Assembly: GCA_964467985.1 (NCBI GenBank) | Contig: CAYXTP010000004.1 | Location: forward strand, 124,001 to 188,000 | Reading direction: 5' to 3' | Origin: GCA-2720975 sp964467985 | GTDB taxonomy: Bacteria; Planctomycetota; UBA1135; GCA-002686595 | DNA: 64,000 bases | Shown: positions 35,785-45,334 of the stretch, one piece after another | Position numbering within the stretch: position 1 is the first letter of the stretch | Layout of the letters: the number at the start of each line of letters is the position of its first letter | The notes under the pieces: model-generated | Database searches by the model: none | What the model saw: only the letters and a program-made list of their open reading frames with translations | What the model was told of the DNA's origin: nothing | Position numbers and translations under genes: made by a program

Positions 35785-36792
35785 CTAGGTGGCTGCGCAA
35801 GCCTCAGAGAGGAAGCAGGCTGAATGGTGGCCCGGGCCACAGCTCTTCATGGCCGGAGCTTCCTGGCTGCAGCGCGCTTCAGCAACTGGACAGCGCGTGT
35901 GGAAGTGACAACCTGAGGGAGGTGAGATGGGCGAGGGCACGTCACCTTCCAAGTGGGTGGGCTTGGTGCGGAGACTCGGGTCGGGTACTGGAATCGCGGC
36001 CAGCAAGGCCTGCGTGTAGGGATGCTGGGGGTTCTCGAAAATTTGCTCGACTGTACCGGTCTCCACAATGCGGCCCAGGTACATGACGGCCACGCGATCG
36101 GAGATGTATTTCACCACCGACAGGTCGTGGGCGATGAAGATGTACGACAGACCGAACTCCTCTTGCAGGTCACCCAACAAGTTGATGACCTGGGCTTGAA
36201 TCGACACGTCCAAGGCGCTGACGGCTTCGTCACAGACGATCAGCTTGGGCTGCAGGGTGAGTGCCCGGGCAATGCCAACCCGTTGGCGTTGACCCCCTGA
36301 GAACTCGTGCGGGAAGCGGTTGGCCACATCGGGTCGCAGGCCCACCCGACGCAGCAGCTCGCTGACACGGTCTTCCAATTCGCTGCCCCAGGCTACGCCG
36401 TGAACGGCCAGGGATTCTCCAATGGCGTTGCCCACTGTGATACGTGGGTTCAGACTTCCGAAGGGGTCTTGGAAGATGATCTGCAGGTCCCGTCGCAGGT
36501 TGCGCATCTCCTTCTCGGACAACCCAAACAGGTCGACGGGCTCCGAATCCGGCTCGGCGCGGTACAGGGCCTCGCCGGCAGTGGGCGTCAAGAGGCGCAG
36601 CAGGGAGCGACCGGCAGTCGTCTTGCCGCAGCCCGACTCCCCCACCAGGGAGAGGGTCTGCTTGCGCCCTAGGGTAAAGTCGATACCGTCCACGGCCTTC
36701 ACATCGCCCACATGCCGAGACAGGATCCCGCGATGGATGGGGAAGTATTTCTTGAGGCCGGTGACCTCCAGCAGGTTGTCGGGGGCAGTCAT
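35785..36792 (-). CDS. Peptide ABC transporter ATP-binding protein (OppF/DppF type), left system
   Basis: A 335-residue ATPase: Walker A GESGCGKTT (51-59), signature EFSGGQRQRVGIARAL, Walker B LIVCDEAVSALDVSIQAQ. The C-terminal Cys cluster CHFHTRCPVAEARCS is typical of the oligopeptide/dipeptide transporter extension. Walker B reads DEAVSALD where DEPVSALD is near-universal. It is the last gene of a five-gene operon, overlapping its OppD partner by four bases. It energises import of peptides or similar solutes. Confidence 0.94.
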   Translation of the reverse strand: MTAPDNLLEVTGLKKYFPIHRGILSRHVGDVKAVDGIDFTLGRKQTLSLVGESGCGKTTAGRSLLRLLTPTAGEALYRAEPDSEPVDLFGLSEKEMRNLRRDLQIIFQDPFGSLNPRITVGNAIGESLAVHGVAWGSELEDRVSELLRRVGLRPDVANRFPHEFSGGQRQRVGIARALTLQPKLIVCDEAVSALDVSIQAQVINLLGDLQEEFGLSYIFIAHDLSVVKYISDRVAVMYLGRIVETGTVEQIFENPQHPYTQALLAAIPVPDPSLRTKPTHLEGDVPSPISPPSGCHFHTRCPVAEARCSQEAPAMKSCGPGHHSACFLSEACAAT

Positions 36793-37817
36793 AGCTTCTC
36801 GGCCTCCTCCAGGTTATGGCAGGCCACCGTGTGGCCCGCGCCCGCCTGCAGGGGATCCAGGCGGGGCGTCTCACGGGAGCAGAGGTCGGTGGCGATGGGG
36901 CAACGTGTCCGGAATCGACAACCGCTGGGGAAGTGCGTGGCACTGGGCACCGTGCCTGGGATGGTCTGCAGACGTTGGCCGGGCCCGGCGAGGTCTGGGA
37001 GGGAATGGAACAGGCCAATGGCGTAGGGGTGCTTGGGAGTGGCGAACAGTTCCTCCACGGTGGCGTATTCCACAACCTTGCCGGCGTACATCACGGCCAC
37101 GTGGTGGGCCGTTTGCGCCACCACACCCAGGTCGTGGGTGATCAGCAGGACACTCATGCCCTGTTCGCGCTGCAGATCCGAGATCAGGTCCAGGATCTGC
37201 GCCTGAATGGTCACGTCCAATGCCGTCGTGGGCTCGTCGGCGATCAAGAGCGATGGGTTGCACGCCATGGCAATGGCAATCATCACCCGCTGGCGCATGC
37301 CACCAGAAAGCTGATGGGGATACTCATCCACGCGCGATTCGGGGGAAGGGATGCCGACCTTCTCCAGCATGAGGATGGCGTGCTCGCGCGCTTCGTCCGC
37401 GTCCATGTTTTGGTGCAACATGACCGTCTCCATGATCTGGTTGCCCACGGTGTAGACCGGGTTGAGAGCGGTCATGGGCTCCTGGAAGATCATGGCGATC
37501 TCGTTGCCGCGCATGGCGCGCAGCTGCCCGGCGCTCTTGTCAAGCAGGTTCTCCCCGCGGAACAGGATCTCGCCCCCCGCGTTGAGCCCGGGAGGCATGG
37601 GAACCAAGCCCATGACCGAGAGGGCCGTCACACTCTTGCCGCATCCCGACTCCCCCACGACACCTAAGGTCTCGCCTTCGAGAAGTGTGTAGCTCACACC
37701 GTCCACTGCCTTGGCCAGGCCCTCGTCCACGCGGAAGTGAGTCTTGAGGTCGCGCAACTCCAGCAGCGGTCGGCTGCCGTTGGAGGAACTTGACGGCTGG
37801 GCAGCGGCGTCACTCAT
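36789..37817 (-). CDS. Peptide ABC transporter ATP-binding protein (OppD/DppD type), left system
   Basis: A 342-residue ATPase with Walker A GESGCGKSV, Q-loop IFQEPMTALNPV, signature QLSGGMRQRVMIA, Walker B LLIADEPTTALDVTIQAQ and the C-terminal oligopeptide-transporter extension with CRFRTRCP. LSGGMRQR and ADEPTTALDVT are typical of the D subunit, as opposed to the GGQRQR of F. It overlaps both neighbouring genes by four bases. Confidence 0.95.
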   Translation of the reverse strand: MSDAAAQPSSSSNGSRPLLELRDLKTHFRVDEGLAKAVDGVSYTLLEGETLGVVGESGCGKSVTALSVMGLVPMPPGLNAGGEILFRGENLLDKSAGQLRAMRGNEIAMIFQEPMTALNPVYTVGNQIMETVMLHQNMDADEAREHAILMLEKVGIPSPESRVDEYPHQLSGGMRQRVMIAIAMACNPSLLIADEPTTALDVTIQAQILDLISDLQREQGMSVLLITHDLGVVAQTAHHVAVMYAGKVVEYATVEELFATPKHPYAIGLFHSLPDLAGPGQRLQTIPGTVPSATHFPSGCRFRTRCPIATDLCSRETPRLDPLQAGAGHTVACHNLEEAEKL

Positions 37818-39703
37818 CGCTTCATCTTCGGGTCAAGCGCATCGCGCACCGCGTCTCCGACCAGGTTGTAACAGGTGACGGTGATAAAGATCAGCACTCC
37901 GGGGAAGACCTGAATCCACCAGAACTGCGGGTTCTTGCTCTCGTTGACCAGGGCTCCCCACGAGGCTTCGGGCGGCCTTGTGCCAAATCCCAAGAAGGAG
38001 ATGGCCGACTCGGTCAGGATGCCTGCGGCCACGGAGAAAGCCGCCGAGACCAGGACCGGACTCATGGCATTGGGCAGGACGTGGCGGAAGATCACACGCA
38101 TGTCTGAGAATCCCAATGAACGGGCAGCTAGAACAAACTCCTGTTCCCGAAGGCGCATGAATTCGCCGCGCACCAAACGCGCAGTTCCTGTCCAGCGAAT
38201 CAAGGCGATAACAACAATGATGGCGAAGATCGGCTTGACGATCTTTGGGTCGGTGAACGCCATGGCCATCAAGATCAGGAAGAAGGCCGGTAGAGATTGA
38301 ATGATCTCGATGGTGCGCATGATGAACACGTCCACGCGTCCGCCAAAGTACCCGGCTATGGAACCGATGACGACACCGAGGAAAGTCAGCAGAGCGGCGG
38401 ACAGGATGCCCACCATCAAACTGACCCGGCCGCCCCACACAATGCGCGTGAACAGATCGCGGCCCAACTCATCCGTACCGGCGATTCGACGCAGAGGATG
38501 ATTGACTTCCAGTTCACCGGACTTGACCTCCACGGGGAGGGCGGGCACCACATGTCCGGAGGGATCTCTCTCTCCGGCCGCTGCGGCTCGCGCCCCGCGC
38601 ACGTAGCGTCCTTCGGGGTCGATCTCCGCGTCCGGGCGCCAGGTCGGCGGCCGGAAGTTGACCTCCGCGTCGGAGCGAGTTTCCGCCGAACCAAAGGCCA
38701 CGGGCGCCCACACAACCGTGTCAGGTTGTTCGGCTTGCATGGGCTCCCCGGCATGAGTCAGCCACATGTCACCGGCGGCCAATGCACTCTTGTAAGGCGC
38801 CGTATCAAATGTGCTGGTCCCCAAATGGAACGGCGAAAGAATCCACATCAAGCTGCTCGCGATCGACACCAGCAACACGCCATAGAGCTTGTGACGTCGA
38901 CGGCGTCGGATTCGGTCCCGATCGGAACGCAGCACAACACGGTTCAAGAATCGGTTCCAGGCAGGCCAGGCCAGGATCAGGAACCAGAACACCATGAAGA
39001 AGACTTCCTTCCCCGAGAGAGACTCCGTCAGGGGATGGCTCTTGTGTCCAAGCAATCGGATCCCGGTGGAATCCGGGTCGGCGGGATCCCAAGCCTTGAG
39101 GGATCGTCGGAATCCACGTGCTCGAGTCTTGGCCTCGGTGATCTTGGCCAGTGCCATCTCCGAGTCGTCCGCGTTGAAGGACTGCAGGCCAGCGGCAACC
39201 AGCGCGGCATAGGAATCCAACTCTGCTCGGGGACCCGCAGTTCCAGCATCGGTTCCTGCTTCTGCTACGGCATCAGGCGGCAGGTACAGGCGCAGCGTGT
39301 CCAGGCGACTCGCTGCTGCGCCGCGTTCTTGCTCCAGGGCCCCAGACCGAGTCTGAGGCACCCCCTCCTTGCCCAAGGTGCCGGCGGATCGCAGGCGTTC
39401 ACTGTATTCCTCGTCGGTCTGCTTGATCAGACTGCCCATGCCCGTGGTCACCGCTGAGAGCGAACTGGCGGCAGTGCGGAACGAGCGCAGGTCCACGGCC
39501 TCGATGACATACGGTCGGTCGTTGGCGAGGAAGGGCGCGTAGATCGCAGAAGCGTAGAGTAGCGCCAGCACGCTCAGCCCAATCTTGAACAGGGTGCGTT
39601 TACCCAGCTGCTCAAACACCAGGTCCCAGTAGTCCTTGGAATAGACCTGGGCCTCCAGGGCCTCCAGGGCCTCGCCCGCAGGCTGACTCTCGGGACTACT
39701 CAT
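37814..39703 (-). CDS. Peptide ABC permease (OppC/DppC type) with very large N-terminal insertion
   Basis: A 629-residue protein, about twice the usual OppC length. The first membrane helix (38-58) is followed by some 170 extracytoplasmic residues, two additional hydrophobic segments (233-253 and 272-292) flanking a basic loop (RIRRRRRHK), and another 110 residues. The standard permease core comes only then: RRIAGTDELGRDLFTRIVWG (405-424), GGRVSLMVG, and the EAA-like loop ending ARSLGFSDMRVIFRHVLPN. The insertions may contact the unusually long binding protein of this system. It overlaps the upstream permease by eight bases. Confidence 0.92.
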   Translation of the reverse strand: MSSPESQPAGEALEALEAQVYSKDYWDLVFEQLGKRTLFKIGLSVLALLYASAIYAPFLANDRPYVIEAVDLRSFRTAASSLSAVTTGMGSLIKQTDEEYSERLRSAGTLGKEGVPQTRSGALEQERGAAASRLDTLRLYLPPDAVAEAGTDAGTAGPRAELDSYAALVAAGLQSFNADDSEMALAKITEAKTRARGFRRSLKAWDPADPDSTGIRLLGHKSHPLTESLSGKEVFFMVFWFLILAWPAWNRFLNRVVLRSDRDRIRRRRRHKLYGVLLVSIASSLMWILSPFHLGTSTFDTAPYKSALAAGDMWLTHAGEPMQAEQPDTVVWAPVAFGSAETRSDAEVNFRPPTWRPDAEIDPEGRYVRGARAAAAGERDPSGHVVPALPVEVKSGELEVNHPLRRIAGTDELGRDLFTRIVWGGRVSLMVGILSAALLTFLGVVIGSIAGYFGGRVDVFIMRTIEIIQSLPAFFLILMAMAFTDPKIVKPIFAIIVVIALIRWTGTARLVRGEFMRLREQEFVLAARSLGFSDMRVIFRHVLPNAMSPVLVSAAFSVAAGILTESAISFLGFGTRPPEASWGALVNESKNPQFWWIQVFPGVLIFITVTCYNLVGDAVRDALDPKMKR

Positions 39704-41180
39704 TGCGAATGCGGGGGTCGACGAGAGAGTAGGTGATGTCGGAGAGCAAGATCCCCACCTGAGTCATGATGCCGACGAAGATGGTGACCGCCATGACGAT
39801 GTAGAAATCCCGACGCAGCAAGCCCTCGAATGCGTACTTGCCCATGCCGGGAATGTCGAAGACCTTTTCCACGATGATCGATCCGCCGATCAAGATGGGC
39901 AGGATCGAAGCCAACAGAGTCAGCACCGGGATCATCGAGTTGCGCAGAGCGTGCTTGTAGACGACCACTCTTTCGCTCAATCCCTTGGCCCGCGCCGTAC
40001 GAATGTAGTCTTGCCGGATCACCTCGAGCATGCCCGCACGCATCTGGCGAGACAGGTAGGCCAGACTCCCGTAGGTGAGAGTCAGAATCGGGAGTATCGA
40101 GTGCTTGACCAGATCCCAGACATAGGCAGCGGACCCTAGGCTCTGTGCATCCTTGTCGTGCAGGCCGAGCACGGGCAACCAGTCCATGCCCGTCTTCCCG
40201 AAGAGCAGGATCAACATCAATCCGGCCCAGAAGGTCGGAATCGAGTAGAGGATGAAGAGCACGATCGTCAGACCGCCATCGATCTTGGTGCCTTGCTTGC
40301 GCACGGAGAAGATGCCCAGCGGCAGGGCGATCAGGTAGCTCAGCAGGACAGCAACGGTTGAAAGCGGAACGGTTACCCACAGACGCGCTCCGAGCTCCTT
40401 GGCCACAGAAGTGTTGGCTTGCATCTCATTGCCAAGCTCGAGGCACAACAAGCCGCCCCAGGTGTCTTCACCTGTATTCTGAACTCGTCCGCCACCGCCT
40501 TCCTCGTAGTACCACCTGAACCAGCCGCGGATCCTCGCGCCCTGGCCCACTTGCTCCACGCGCGTTTCGTTCAGGGTGAGTTCAGAGCCAGAGACCTGCT
40601 CCAAGACGGCTCCCAGACGCTCGATTGCGGCCCCTCGTTCGTCCGTCTCGAGTCGCAACTCGTGCAGACTTGTCATCAAGGCAGGCAGACAGGCGTCACC
40701 CTTGGCGACCAAACGCCCCTCAGCCTCCTGCCAGGCGGATTCTGCAGCGTTGTCATCAAGCAATACAGCGCGCAGTTCATCCATCTCGCTGCGCTCACCC
40801 GGCGGCGTGTCTGGCAAGTACGCGATCAGGAGAGGCTTGCCTTCGCGGACGCTAGTGCCGTCGGGTAGTTCAACCTCCTCTACCTTGCGTTCGCCATAGG
40901 GCGATGAGAAGAGCGAACAGCCATCCCGAGAGAGGTTCAGGGGTCCGATGTAATCCAGGAACTGGACTACGGGATTGCGGTCGAGCCCGTGCTTGATACG
41001 GAACGCATCGATCTTGGACGCCGCATCGGAGTCGGTGGACATCTGCCCACCGGACGCCATGCCCATCATGACGGTGGCCGGATCCCCAGGCGCGAGGTGA
41101 TAGATGCCGAAGACGACCGCCGCCACCCCCAGGGTGGTCGGGATCATCAAGAGCAGTCGGCGGAGGATAAAGGCCAGCAC
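39696..41180 (-). CDS. Peptide ABC permease (OppB/DppB type) with large periplasmic insertion
   Basis: A 494-residue protein against about 310-330 for typical OppB. Helix 1 (8-28) and the conserved APGDPA motif (30-35) are normal. About 170 inserted residues (85-255) precede the remaining helices (from VTVPLSTVAVLLSYLIALPL, 269-288). The EAA loop (TARAKGLSERVVVYKHALRN) is present. It lies 137 bases after the binding-protein gene. The insertion faces the periplasm by topology. Confidence 0.92.
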   Translation of the reverse strand: MLAFILRRLLLMIPTTLGVAAVVFGIYHLAPGDPATVMMGMASGGQMSTDSDAASKIDAFRIKHGLDRNPVVQFLDYIGPLNLSRDGCSLFSSPYGERKVEEVELPDGTSVREGKPLLIAYLPDTPPGERSEMDELRAVLLDDNAAESAWQEAEGRLVAKGDACLPALMTSLHELRLETDERGAAIERLGAVLEQVSGSELTLNETRVEQVGQGARIRGWFRWYYEEGGGGRVQNTGEDTWGGLLCLELGNEMQANTSVAKELGARLWVTVPLSTVAVLLSYLIALPLGIFSVRKQGTKIDGGLTIVLFILYSIPTFWAGLMLILLFGKTGMDWLPVLGLHDKDAQSLGSAAYVWDLVKHSILPILTLTYGSLAYLSRQMRAGMLEVIRQDYIRTARAKGLSERVVVYKHALRNSMIPVLTLLASILPILIGGSIIVEKVFDIPGMGKYAFEGLLRRDFYIVMAVTIFVGIMTQVGILLSDITYSLVDPRIRNE

Positions 41181-41317
41181 GGCAGGTCGGCGAGGGGGAA
41201 CCGGTTCGCGTCAGGGAATGGGTGCCGAAGATACACGACTCTGGACCACGTGTAGAGACCCGGCCTCTAGGAGTCTTCCTCCCGAGCTAGGCGAACTTCT
41301 GATCCGGGCCGGTGTAT

Positions 41318-43396
41318 CTAGCGGTCCAGCGTCGTGCGAGTCTCGTCTGTCGCCTGCCACAGATACCAGCGTCGGATCACGTAGCCTGGATCGATCGCCA
41401 GAGTCTGGAACCCACGAAAGCGTCGGTGCAACGCGAACTTCTGGGGCACGTTGTACATGAACAGGTAGGGGTGCACGTTCTCGTAGAGATAGCGGTGCAT
41501 CTCGCGCCAGATGGCCATGCGCTTGTCATAGTCCAACTCCCGCTGGCCGGCGGCGATCAGGGCGTCCACTCCGGCATCGACGACCCCCGAGTTATTCGAA
41601 CCGCGCACGTCATAAGCTCCCCACTTGGAATGCCAGAGCTGCTCCGGGTCACTTTCCAGCTGCGGCACCCAGGCCAGATTGACGCCGTCGAACTGGCGCG
41701 ACCTCATCTTCTCCAGGAATGTGGCCCACTCCATCTGAACCATGTTGACCTTGATCTCGATGGCACCCAAGGCCTCCTGCAACTTCAGCCCAAAGTTCTT
41801 GGAAGCGTCGTTGCCCGAGGGCATTAGGAAGTCGATCTCCAGCGGAACACCGTCCTTGTCGCGAATTCCGTCGCCGTCCCGGTCATACCACTCTGCTTCC
41901 TCGAGCAAGTCGATTGCTCCATCGGGATCAAAGGGTAGGGGCTTGACGCTGTGATCGTAGGCATCGGAGTTGTACGGGAAGGGCCCCGTCACGCGCCGGG
42001 CCAGGCCATTGTAGTTAGAGATTCGATAGGCCTCGTAGTCCATGGCCATCGAGATGGCTTTGCGCACGGCGATGTCCTTCAACTGAGGCTTGTACAGGTT
42101 CCAGCCCGTGTAGCCGTAGGTCCCGAGGTACTTGTGACCCTTGTAATGGGTCGACTTGAAGTCCTCACCAGCCGTGCGTGCGCCGAAGTAGTCCGCCGAC
42201 TTGATGCGCTCAAAGAAATCCAGCTCTCCATTGAGCAGGGCGTTCATGGCCGTTTCGTCGTCGTCGATGTAGCGCCATCGAATGGTGTCCACATAACCTG
42301 CGTTGTCGCGATCGAAGTACAGACAGTGGCCGTTCTCATCCACAAAACGCTCAGCCTGCACCCACTGCTGAGTCCATTCGGTCACTCGGTAGGGACCCGT
42401 ACCGACGCAAAGTTGGTTGTGCGGGTTCTCGTTGATGAACTTCCCTTGCTTCTCCAGGGAGGCTGAGAGGTCCTTCTCGGGATTGTCGGAATCGGCGAGG
42501 TTGTAGATGTGACTGGGGATGATGGGCAACTCGATGCCAATGGTCCCGATGGCAAAAGCGTACTGCTCCTCGTAGAACATGCGCACGGTCAGGTTGTCGA
42601 CAACCTCTGCCGCGGTGATTTTCTCGAACAGGAAACGGCTCTCGTCACAATCCACACTGGGGTTGGCGTAGATTTCCCACGAGAACACGACGTCTTGTGC
42701 GTCAACGGTGTGGCGCTGCAGGGCCGCTGCCGCCGCCGGGTACTTGTCGGCGAAGACCAGCGAAGGATGCCAGAGGACGCCCTCACGCAACTTGAATGTG
42801 AACACGGCTCCGCGCTGGACGCTCTCGACGTCGTCCTTGGGAATTTCCTTGGGTTCACTCAGTGCCGAGCCTCTGGAAACGGGTGTCACGAGCCAAGACT
42901 CGCCTGCATCACTGACCTGGCCATAGAAGGCCCCCACCAGCTTGTGAGCGGACTGCCCTTCAACGACTTCTTGGCGTTTGACTTTGGCTTCAATCACGCC
43001 GCTGTCTGGGCCGTAGTTGTCACGAGAGGCGGCCTTGAGAACGACCAAGTCCTCGGTCACATAGCTCTCGGCTAGGCGCGGCCGGTAGTCGTGCCACTCC
43101 CAATCCTGGACGAGCAGGGTCTCACTCACCTCGTAGAGTATGCGTCGGGTGACAGCCGAGTTCTCGATAGGCCGGCAGATGCTCTCGGGCAATGACGCCA
43201 GGTGCACGATCACTCGGCCTCCGTACAGGGCCTCCGCAGGTTGGTCCCGGTCGGGGTGGAACACATCCACGGGTGCCTCACCAGGCCCCGCGACTTCGAC
43301 CGTTTCACCGTCCTGTGAGTACGCCGGAGCGAGCAAGAGAGCCAGGGGCAGCAGGCCGGAAAGAACTCGAACGCGACCGGTCGTGAGACAATTCAT
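41318..43396 (-). CDS. Peptide ABC transporter substrate-binding protein (SBP_bac_5), left system
   Basis: A 692-residue protein with a signal peptide (about 1-28). It has the SBP_bac_5 pattern including FTFKLREGVLWHPS, VDAQDVVFSWE, GTGPYRVTEW and the C-terminal repeat of binding-domain strands. The family is usually about 530-600 residues; an early extra segment (roughly 60-180) explains the excess. It is the first gene of the left operon, divergent from the right-hand binding protein 177 bases away. The ligand cannot be inferred beyond peptides or similar compounds. Confidence 0.92.
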   Translation of the reverse strand: MNCLTTGRVRVLSGLLPLALLLAPAYSQDGETVEVAGPGEAPVDVFHPDRDQPAEALYGGRVIVHLASLPESICRPIENSAVTRRILYEVSETLLVQDWEWHDYRPRLAESYVTEDLVVLKAASRDNYGPDSGVIEAKVKRQEVVEGQSAHKLVGAFYGQVSDAGESWLVTPVSRGSALSEPKEIPKDDVESVQRGAVFTFKLREGVLWHPSLVFADKYPAAAAALQRHTVDAQDVVFSWEIYANPSVDCDESRFLFEKITAAEVVDNLTVRMFYEEQYAFAIGTIGIELPIIPSHIYNLADSDNPEKDLSASLEKQGKFINENPHNQLCVGTGPYRVTEWTQQWVQAERFVDENGHCLYFDRDNAGYVDTIRWRYIDDDETAMNALLNGELDFFERIKSADYFGARTAGEDFKSTHYKGHKYLGTYGYTGWNLYKPQLKDIAVRKAISMAMDYEAYRISNYNGLARRVTGPFPYNSDAYDHSVKPLPFDPDGAIDLLEEAEWYDRDGDGIRDKDGVPLEIDFLMPSGNDASKNFGLKLQEALGAIEIKVNMVQMEWATFLEKMRSRQFDGVNLAWVPQLESDPEQLWHSKWGAYDVRGSNNSGVVDAGVDALIAAGQRELDYDKRMAIWREMHRYLYENVHPYLFMYNVPQKFALHRRFRGFQTLAIDPGYVIRRWYLWQATDETRTTLDR

Positions 43397-43561
43397 GGTT
43401 GTTTTGGGAGGAGGGATCCGAATGACGCAGAGACACTAAGTAGGGACCTTCGGCACCCCAGTTACAGCCCTTGGCGGGCGACCATTGTTCGGAGAAGGTG
43501 AGGGATCGTCAAGCGCACATGGGCCCATGGGGTCTACCTTGCGGCGGCCCTGCCCTCTCAG

Positions 43562-43567
43562 TAGTCT
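43562..43567 (+). promoter_or_regulatory. Probable -10 element (TAGTCT) of the right Opp operon
   Basis: TAGTCT ends six bases before the ATG at 43574, suggesting a leaderless first gene. The whole divergent region is only 177 bases. Confidence 0.5.
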
Positions 43568-43573
43568 GCTTCG

Positions 43574-45334
43574 ATGCCGACTCCGCAAGGTGCGCGCTTC
43601 AGGCGTCAAGGCCTCGCCGCCGCTCTCTTCGTCGGACTGTTCGGCGGGGTGCTGTATTTGGCCAGTGGCGCGCGCTTGAAGCCCGCGGACTTCACGTTCA
43701 ATAATGGCACGGAAGTCACGACTCTCGATCCAGCCACGGTCACCGGCGTTCCAGAGGGACGCGTCTTGCGCGCGATCTTCGAGGGACTGGTGGTCAAGGA
43801 CCCTCTCACCCTGGCGCCCGAGCCCGGCATGGCCGAGAGCTGGAATATCTCGGAGGACGGGCTGACGTACACCTTCCAGATTCGCAAGGAAGCCCGCTGG
43901 AGCGACGGCCACCCGGTCACCGCAGAGGACTTCTTCTACTCCTTCCAGCGCTTCCTGGACCCGCGCACGGCGGCCTACTACGCCTACCAACTCTGGTATG
44001 TACGGGGGGCAAAGGCCTACACCGAGCAAGTCGACGAGAAGGGTGCCCCGCTGAATGATTTCTCCAGCGTGGGCATCCGTACAGAGGGCACCCACACGCT
44101 GGTCGTCGAGCTCGAAGCTCCCACGCCCTTCTTCATCGACCTGATGGGGTTCTATCCGATCTTTCCCGTCAGCCGACGCAACATCGAGTCGGCCAAAGAG
44201 CAGTGGCCGGACTCCTGGGAGATTCGCTGGCTACGACCGGAGAACATCGTCACCAACGGCCCGTACAAGGTTCTCCACCGGCGCGTGAACGACCGCATTC
44301 GGCTGGTCAAGAATGAGTTCTACTGGGATGCAGACAACGTGGCTTTGGGATCCATCGACGTGTTGGCCATCGAGCAGGACGCGACGATGCTCAACGTCTA
44401 CTTGACCGGTGGCGCCGATCTGATCGACCGAGTCAACACCAACGTCGTGCGCGAGATGATGGTGCGTGAGGACTTCTCACCGGTCCCCTACTTGGGCACG
44501 TATTTCTACCGGGTCAACGTCACCAAGCCTCCCTACGACGACCCCCGGGTGCGCGAGGCCTTGTCCCTCACCATCCCGCGCGAGCAGATCTCTCGCGACA
44601 TCATGAAGATGGGGCAGATCCCCGCCTACGGGTTGGTCCCCCCGGGCATCCCAGGCTACAAGGGCGCCGAATGCCGCAAGGAAGACAGCGAACGAGCCCG
44701 AGCCCTGCTGGCGGAGGCGGGCTTCGCAGACGGTGAGGGGTTCCCGGCCCTCGAAATCCACTACAACACCTCCGAGGCTCACGCCCAGATCGCTCAAGTG
44801 ATTGCCCTCTCCTGGCAGCGCGAACTGGGCATCCGTGCCAAGCTGCGCAACGAGGAGTGGAAGGTCTATCTCGACACGCAAAACACCCTGAATTTCGATG
44901 TCTCCAGAGCGGCTTGGATCGGCGACTATGTGGACCCCAACACGTTTAGCGACATGTTTGTGACTGGGGGCGAGAACAACAAGACCGGTTGGGGCAACGC
45001 TGAGTACGACCAGCTAATCGCCGACGCGGCGGCCACAGTGGACCCGGCCCAGCGCATGGACCTGCTACACCAGGCGGAGACAATCCTGGTGCGCGAACTA
45101 CCGATCCTGCCCATCTACTTCTATGTCACTCAGAACGTGGCGGCGCCGCGCTTGGGAGGCTACTTCGAAAACATCCAAGACGAGCACTTCCCCAAGCACT
45201 GGTACTGGATGGATGACGAGGAACTCGCCGCCAAGCGCGCGGGGTATACGGGGGACAAGGAACTGGTCGATCCCCACGGTCCCCCGCAGGGCATGTACTC
45301 CCCCGCAGAAATGCGCCGGAGAGCAGGACAGTGA
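43574..45334 (+). CDS. Peptide ABC transporter substrate-binding protein (OppA/MppA-like), right system
   Basis: A 586-residue SBP_bac_5 protein: an N-terminal hydrophobic anchor or signal (13-31), then NNGTEVTTLDPATVTGVPEG, LTYTFQIRKEARWSDGHPVTAEDF and LRPENIVTNGPYKV, the wording of the OppA/MppA branch. No lipobox is seen, so the N-terminal helix may stay as a membrane anchor. It is the first gene of a compact five-gene operon (binding protein, B, C, D, F); its stop overlaps the OppB start by four bases. Confidence 0.93.
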   Translation: MPTPQGARFRRQGLAAALFVGLFGGVLYLASGARLKPADFTFNNGTEVTTLDPATVTGVPEGRVLRAIFEGLVVKDPLTLAPEPGMAESWNISEDGLTYTFQIRKEARWSDGHPVTAEDFFYSFQRFLDPRTAAYYAYQLWYVRGAKAYTEQVDEKGAPLNDFSSVGIRTEGTHTLVVELEAPTPFFIDLMGFYPIFPVSRRNIESAKEQWPDSWEIRWLRPENIVTNGPYKVLHRRVNDRIRLVKNEFYWDADNVALGSIDVLAIEQDATMLNVYLTGGADLIDRVNTNVVREMMVREDFSPVPYLGTYFYRVNVTKPPYDDPRVREALSLTIPREQISRDIMKMGQIPAYGLVPPGIPGYKGAECRKEDSERARALLAEAGFADGEGFPALEIHYNTSEAHAQIAQVIALSWQRELGIRAKLRNEEWKVYLDTQNTLNFDVSRAAWIGDYVDPNTFSDMFVTGGENNKTGWGNAEYDQLIADAAATVDPAQRMDLLHQAETILVRELPILPIYFYVTQNVAAPRLGGYFENIQDEHFPKHWYWMDDEELAAKRAGYTGDKELVDPHGPPQGMYSPAEMRRRAGQ

